Source: Planctomycetota bacterium (GTDB lineage: Bacteria; Planctomycetota; Phycisphaerae; WQYP01). Taken from it: a stretch of DNA of 55,202 nucleotides. Under the pieces are notes generated by a model, which worked only from the letters and a program-made list of their open reading frames with translations, ran no database searches and was not told where the DNA came from. Positions 52,899-55,202 of the stretch are shown piece by piece (positions within the stretch are counted from its first letter, which is position 1; each line of letters begins with the position of its first letter). The DNA is taken from contig JAJYZF010000021.1 in NCBI GenBank assembly GCA_021800165.1, positions 1 to 55,202 of the forward strand, given 5' to 3'. Both the position numbers and the translations under genes were made by a program.

Positions 52899-53657
52899 TT
52901 AACGATAATCAGCCTGCGCTCGGGTTGGAGCATTTCCGCTGTCCCTGCCGGTGGAACTTAGGCCACCGCGAGTCCCGCTTCGCCGGGACTGGACCTCCCG
53001 CGTAACCTGGAAGCCCCGGGCCTGCCATTCGCTTACCCCGTCCTCCAGACGGAACGCCTCATAATTTTTAGCGCGCAACCGCTCCACCGCCTTGACCGAC
53101 AGAACGCAGTACGGGCCGCGGCAATAAGCCACGATGGGCTTTCCCCTGGGCAATTCCGAGAGCCGCGATTCCAACTCCCCCAGCGGGATGGAGACCGCGC
53201 CGGAGATATGCCCGGCCGCAAATTCATCGCTGGGCCGTACATCAATGACCATGGCCCTTCCGCTCCGCACGCGATCCAGAAGATCCTCGAGGTTCACCGG
53301 TTCCAGGCCGATATGCCCGGCCAGAAAGGTTTTTGTGATGCGGTCAATTTCGGCAAGTTGGCGCTCGGCCAGGCCTCGCATTTCCATGAAGAAAGTACAG
53401 ACCGCCGAGTCCGCGATGCGGTAAATAACATGCAAACCATCCTTACGTCCCTCCACCATGCCGGCGCTGCGCAACACCTGCAGATGCTGTGACGCATTGG
53501 CCACCGAGAGATTGGCCTGTTGTGCCAGAACTTCGACATTCTTGGGTGCCTGACAGAGTAATTCAAGGATTTCCAGCCGCTTGGGGCTGCAAACCGCCTT
53601 TCCAATGCGGGCAAATTGCTCATAGATGCGATCCTTAAATTGCCGGTCCGTGTCCAT
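52899..53657 (-). CDS. ArsR-type regulator fused to a rhodanese domain
   Basis: 252 residues with two domains. Residues about 10-95 form a winged helix of the ArsR/SmtB family (SPKRLEILELLCQAPKNVEVLAQQANLSVANASQHLQVLRSAGMVEGRKDG). Residues about 120-215 form a rhodanese with VIDVRPSDEFAAGHISGAVSIPLGELE and active-site YCRGPYC. The fusion implies a regulator that senses or carries reactive sulfur. A polar tail rich in Arg/Ser/Gly follows. ATG 53657 has AAAGGAG 9 bases upstream. It heads the operon ArsR-rhodanese, DsrE, cysteine desulfurase. The upstream region holds a palindrome and repeated ACAATCAT elements. Confidence 0.9.
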   Translation of the reverse strand: MDTDRQFKDRIYEQFARIGKAVCSPKRLEILELLCQAPKNVEVLAQQANLSVANASQHLQVLRSAGMVEGRKDGLHVIYRIADSAVCTFFMEMRGLAERQLAEIDRITKTFLAGHIGLEPVNLEDLLDRVRSGRAMVIDVRPSDEFAAGHISGAVSIPLGELESRLSELPRGKPIVAYCRGPYCVLSVKAVERLRAKNYEAFRLEDGVSEWQARGFQVTREVQSRRSGTRGGLSSTGRDSGNAPTRAQADYR

Positions 53658-54065
53658 ATTGATTTACTCCTTTCCCGGCGATGATTACGTCACCATCCAA
53701 AATGAAGAGAAGGAAGACGGTATCGAATGCGTGCCAGAAAGTAGCGCTCGAACGGCAACTTCAGGTATCCCGCGCGTTTGCGATTAACAATCATGATCTT
53801 TTTCTCAACAATCATTTTCCGTGAGCAACTACCAAGAATGCTCAATTAACCAATTGAATGATTGTATAGTGTCTCCATTCGGTGGTCAAGTATCCGCGTT
53901 TGAATCATTTTTTTGGGGGGGGGCACTCCAAACAATGTATTGCGTTGATGGTATTGGGCCAGCAGAAGTTTCACGCAACCAGGGTGGTCCCCGAACTTCC
54001 GGCCGATCGTCCGTTTCCAATCGCTACTGCCCTGGGCGCAGATGGGATAGCACCGTCTCCATCGT
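53658..54065. other. Intergenic region between divergent ArsR units
   Basis: About 460 bases, noticeably A/T-rich in its middle. No gene is accepted; short frames here overlap regulatory sites. It contains the palindrome and octamer repeats listed separately, and the promoter of the plus-strand ArsR gene at its right end. Confidence 0.6.
53787..53865. promoter_or_regulatory. Octamer repeats and palindrome upstream of ArsR-rhodanese
   Basis: ACAATCAT occurs at 53787-53794 and 53808-53815 (21 bases apart, same helical face) and inverted as ATGATTGT at 53858-53865. Between them, 53842-53857 is a perfect palindrome TCAATT-aacc-AATTGA. These are good candidates for the operator of the ArsR-rhodanese regulator. 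Confidence 0.5.
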
Positions 54066-54099
54066 TTGACAGAAACACAATTACACGATATGGTGTAAT
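54066..54099 (+). promoter_or_regulatory. Promoter with overlapping ArsR-type operator
   Basis: TTGACA (54066-54071), 17 bases, TATGGT (54089-54094). The -10 lies inside a perfect inverted repeat ATTACAC-gatatg-GTGTAAT (54080-54099). That placement is what an ArsR/SmtB repressor acting on its own promoter would use. Confidence 0.7.
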
Positions 54100-54120
54100 A
54101 ATGTAAAATGAGGATGTGCC

Positions 54121-54480
54121 ATGCCGCCAACATTGATTCGCAAGTGTCCACGGAAGCCGCCGATTTCAGAGCGTCCGCTCCTGACGGTGGAGCAGGCTAA
54201 CGAATTGGGTGAACTGTTCTGGATTCTCAGCAATGACACCCGCTTGCGGCTGTTGCATGCCCTGATGCGAGCCCAGGAATTGTGTGTTAATGAACTGGCC
54301 GCCGAAGTGGAGATGAAACCACAGGCGGTCTCGAACCAGCTTCAGCGCTTGGCGGATCGCGGTATTGTCGGCACGCGCCGGAATGGCACGGCCATCCATT
54401 ACCGCATTGTTGATCCCTGCGTGATCAGCCTGCTGGAGCAGGGGCTTTGTTTGGCCGAAGATGCCGGGAGCCGCCGGTGA
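54121..54480 (+). CDS. ArsR/SmtB-family transcriptional regulator
   Basis: 119 residues, a single winged-helix domain: ELFWILSNDTRLRLLHALMRAQELCVNELAAEVEMKPQAVSNQLQRLADRGIVGTRRNGTAIHYRIVDPCVISLLEQGLCLAEDA. The ELCVNELA segment places a Cys in the helix alpha-3 position used by some family members for metal sensing, and further Cys lie near the C-terminus (DPCV, GLCL). Metal or metalloid sensing is therefore likely. ATG 54121 has GAGG 7 bases upstream. Its stop overlaps the GTG start of the next gene by four bases (GTGA), so the target protein is coupled to it. The operator overlaps the promoter. Confidence 0.88.
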   Translation: MPPTLIRKCPRKPPISERPLLTVEQANELGELFWILSNDTRLRLLHALMRAQELCVNELAAEVEMKPQAVSNQLQRLADRGIVGTRRNGTAIHYRIVDPCVISLLEQGLCLAEDAGSRR

Positions 54481-55121
54481 AAGATGTCCCGCTCAATATC
54501 GTAGAACCGTCCGAGGCCGAGGCGGTTGCCAGATTGCAGGAGGCTGTCGATGCCAAAAAATGCTGGCGCTGCGGGTGTTTACACAATTCGCTTGCCGCCA
54601 TTAACAAAGCGATTCCGATGGATCGGCGATCCGCAGCGTTGGCTGCGGTCATTGACGAGGCGCGTCAGCGACTGGTGCCGGTGCAGTACGACTGTCTCGG
54701 GTGCGAGCTCTGTTTTCCCCCCTTGGCCATGAACGCGTTGCAGATCAACGATGAAGCCTGCCCCAGCGAAAAGGTGGACGCCCGCGCAGGCTGGCCGCCG
54801 CTTGCCGGATCCTACTCAGTGCTGCAATTCCATGCTCCGGTTGCCCTCTGCACGCTGACCGATGAAAAGCTCGCCGGCGAGACCGCATCACAACACTGGC
54901 CCGATGTCTCGATTGTCGGCACTATGTACACGGAGAATTTGGGGGTCGAAAGGGTCGTTGAAAATGTCGTTACCAACGCCAATATCCGATTCCTGATCCT
55001 TTGCGGTCCCGACTCACGTCAGAAAATCGGGCACCTTCCGGGACAGTCTATGCTGGCGTTGGCCCAATACGGGTTCAATACTGTCCGGAAAAATGCTAAC
55101 CGAAAACCAGTAAAGATTTAA
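54477..55121 (+). CDS. MtrA-like (DUF4346) protein with N-terminal Cys motifs
   Basis: 214 residues starting at GTG 54477 (GGGAG 6 bases upstream, GTGA overlap with arsR). The N-terminal third has two Cys groups: CWRCGC (about residues 29-34) and DCLGCELC (about 72-79). The rest resembles subunit A of methyl-tetrahydromethanopterin:CoM methyltransferase (MtrA, DUF4346): GWPPLAGSY, then TMYTENLGVERVVENVVTNANIRFLILCGPDS and IGHLPGQSMLALAQYGFN. The final MtrA region expected after that point (RIIGAxGxxP...) is absent, so the protein is shorter than usual. In bacteria such proteins are of unknown function. Regulation by the upstream ArsR suggests a metal or methyl-metal link. Confidence 0.75.
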   Translation: MKDVPLNIVEPSEAEAVARLQEAVDAKKCWRCGCLHNSLAAINKAIPMDRRSAALAAVIDEARQRLVPVQYDCLGCELCFPPLAMNALQINDEACPSEKVDARAGWPPLAGSYSVLQFHAPVALCTLTDEKLAGETASQHWPDVSIVGTMYTENLGVERVVENVVTNANIRFLILCGPDSRQKIGHLPGQSMLALAQYGFNTVRKNANRKPVKI

Positions 55122-55144
55122 CCCAATCTTAACTTGCGCTTTTG
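55117..55144 (+). promoter_or_regulatory. Direct repeats with 11-base period (Pho-box-like)
   Basis: TTTAAC (55117-55122), CTTAAC (55128-55133) and a partial CTTTTG (55139-55144), each 11 bases apart, upstream of the ATG at 55170. TTAAC-type 11-base-period repeats resemble PhoB/PhoP response-regulator sites. Confidence 0.35.
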
Positions 55145-55169
55145 CGTCGGATATGGTCTACTGTCCGCC

Positions 55170-55202
55170 ATGAGCAAAAGGCTTCCACCCGCTGCATTCC
55201 TG
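55170..55202 (+). CDS. Start of an unidentified gene (runs off the window)
   Basis: ATG 55170 opens MSKRLPPAAFL and continues to the window end. A basic start followed by hydrophobic residues could begin a signal peptide. With eleven residues no family can be assigned. The Pho-box-like repeats just upstream hint at phosphate control. Confidence 0.4.
   Translation, partial: MSKRLPPAAFL

Overview
This is a GC-rich (roughly 60% by eye) bacterial chromosome segment from a diderm. An outer membrane is implied by a TolC/CusBA-type efflux pump and a two-partner secretion pair. The mix of genes (B12-dependent ribonucleotide reductase, large HEAT-repeat protein, GLUG-repeat adhesin, over-long prepilin peptidase, frequent TTG/GTG starts) fits Planctomycetota, perhaps a Phycisphaerae-like lineage. 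That assignment is an inference from style, not from a marker gene. Housekeeping genes (valS, cimA, rlmN, holA, purC, nrdJ, dcd, mutY) and three tRNAs (Val-GAC, Gly-CCC, Leu-UAA) show that this is core chromosome.

Layout. 0-1.3 kb is a scar zone: the first codons of an IS630-type transposase, a 5'-truncated DprA-like gene, an IS3-type end and a 62-bp hairpin tandem repeat. 1.3-2.5 kb holds a DoxX-type membrane protein and a secreted c-type cytochrome. 3.0-12.1 kb is a metal-efflux locus on the minus strand: putative anti-sigma factor, ECF sigma factor, two secreted Cys/Met-rich proteins, then cusB-cusA-tolC with 4-base ATGA overlaps. Two look-alike ECF promoters (GAACTT-N15/16-CGTT) precede the putative anti-sigma gene and the first secreted protein. 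12.1-21.2 kb is housekeeping: valS and cimA (overlapping), rlmN, a small membrane protein, tRNA-Val, holA, a KDPG-type aldolase and tRNA-Gly. 21.4-26.2 kb on the plus strand carries a solitary beta-class DNA methyltransferase, comEC and an orphan parA. 26.3-33.4 kb is a tpsA-tpsB two-partner secretion operon with internal DNA duplications.

33.6-43.9 kb carries purC, tRNA-Leu, an enlarged prepilin peptidase, a HEAT-repeat secreted protein, nrdJ, dcd and mutY. The dcd/mutY divergent gap has two perfect DnaA boxes and two palindromes. 44.1-46.9 kb is an amidohydrolase plus B12-binding radical SAM pair. 47.1-49.2 kb is an unrecognised protein coupled to a HEPN-like protein, followed by an SDR reductase. 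49.2-51.2 kb is a glycoside-hydrolase-like protein. 51.3-55.1 kb is a sulfur/metal module: ArsR-rhodanese fusion, DsrE-like protein and cysteine desulfurase on the minus strand, and divergently an ArsR regulator coupled to an MtrA-like (DUF4346) protein whose promoter overlaps a perfect palindrome.

The best candidates for an undescribed system are the ECF-controlled efflux locus with its Cys/Met-rich extracytoplasmic parts, the ArsR/MtrA-like pair next to the sulfur-transfer operon, and the two-gene HEPN-like unit.
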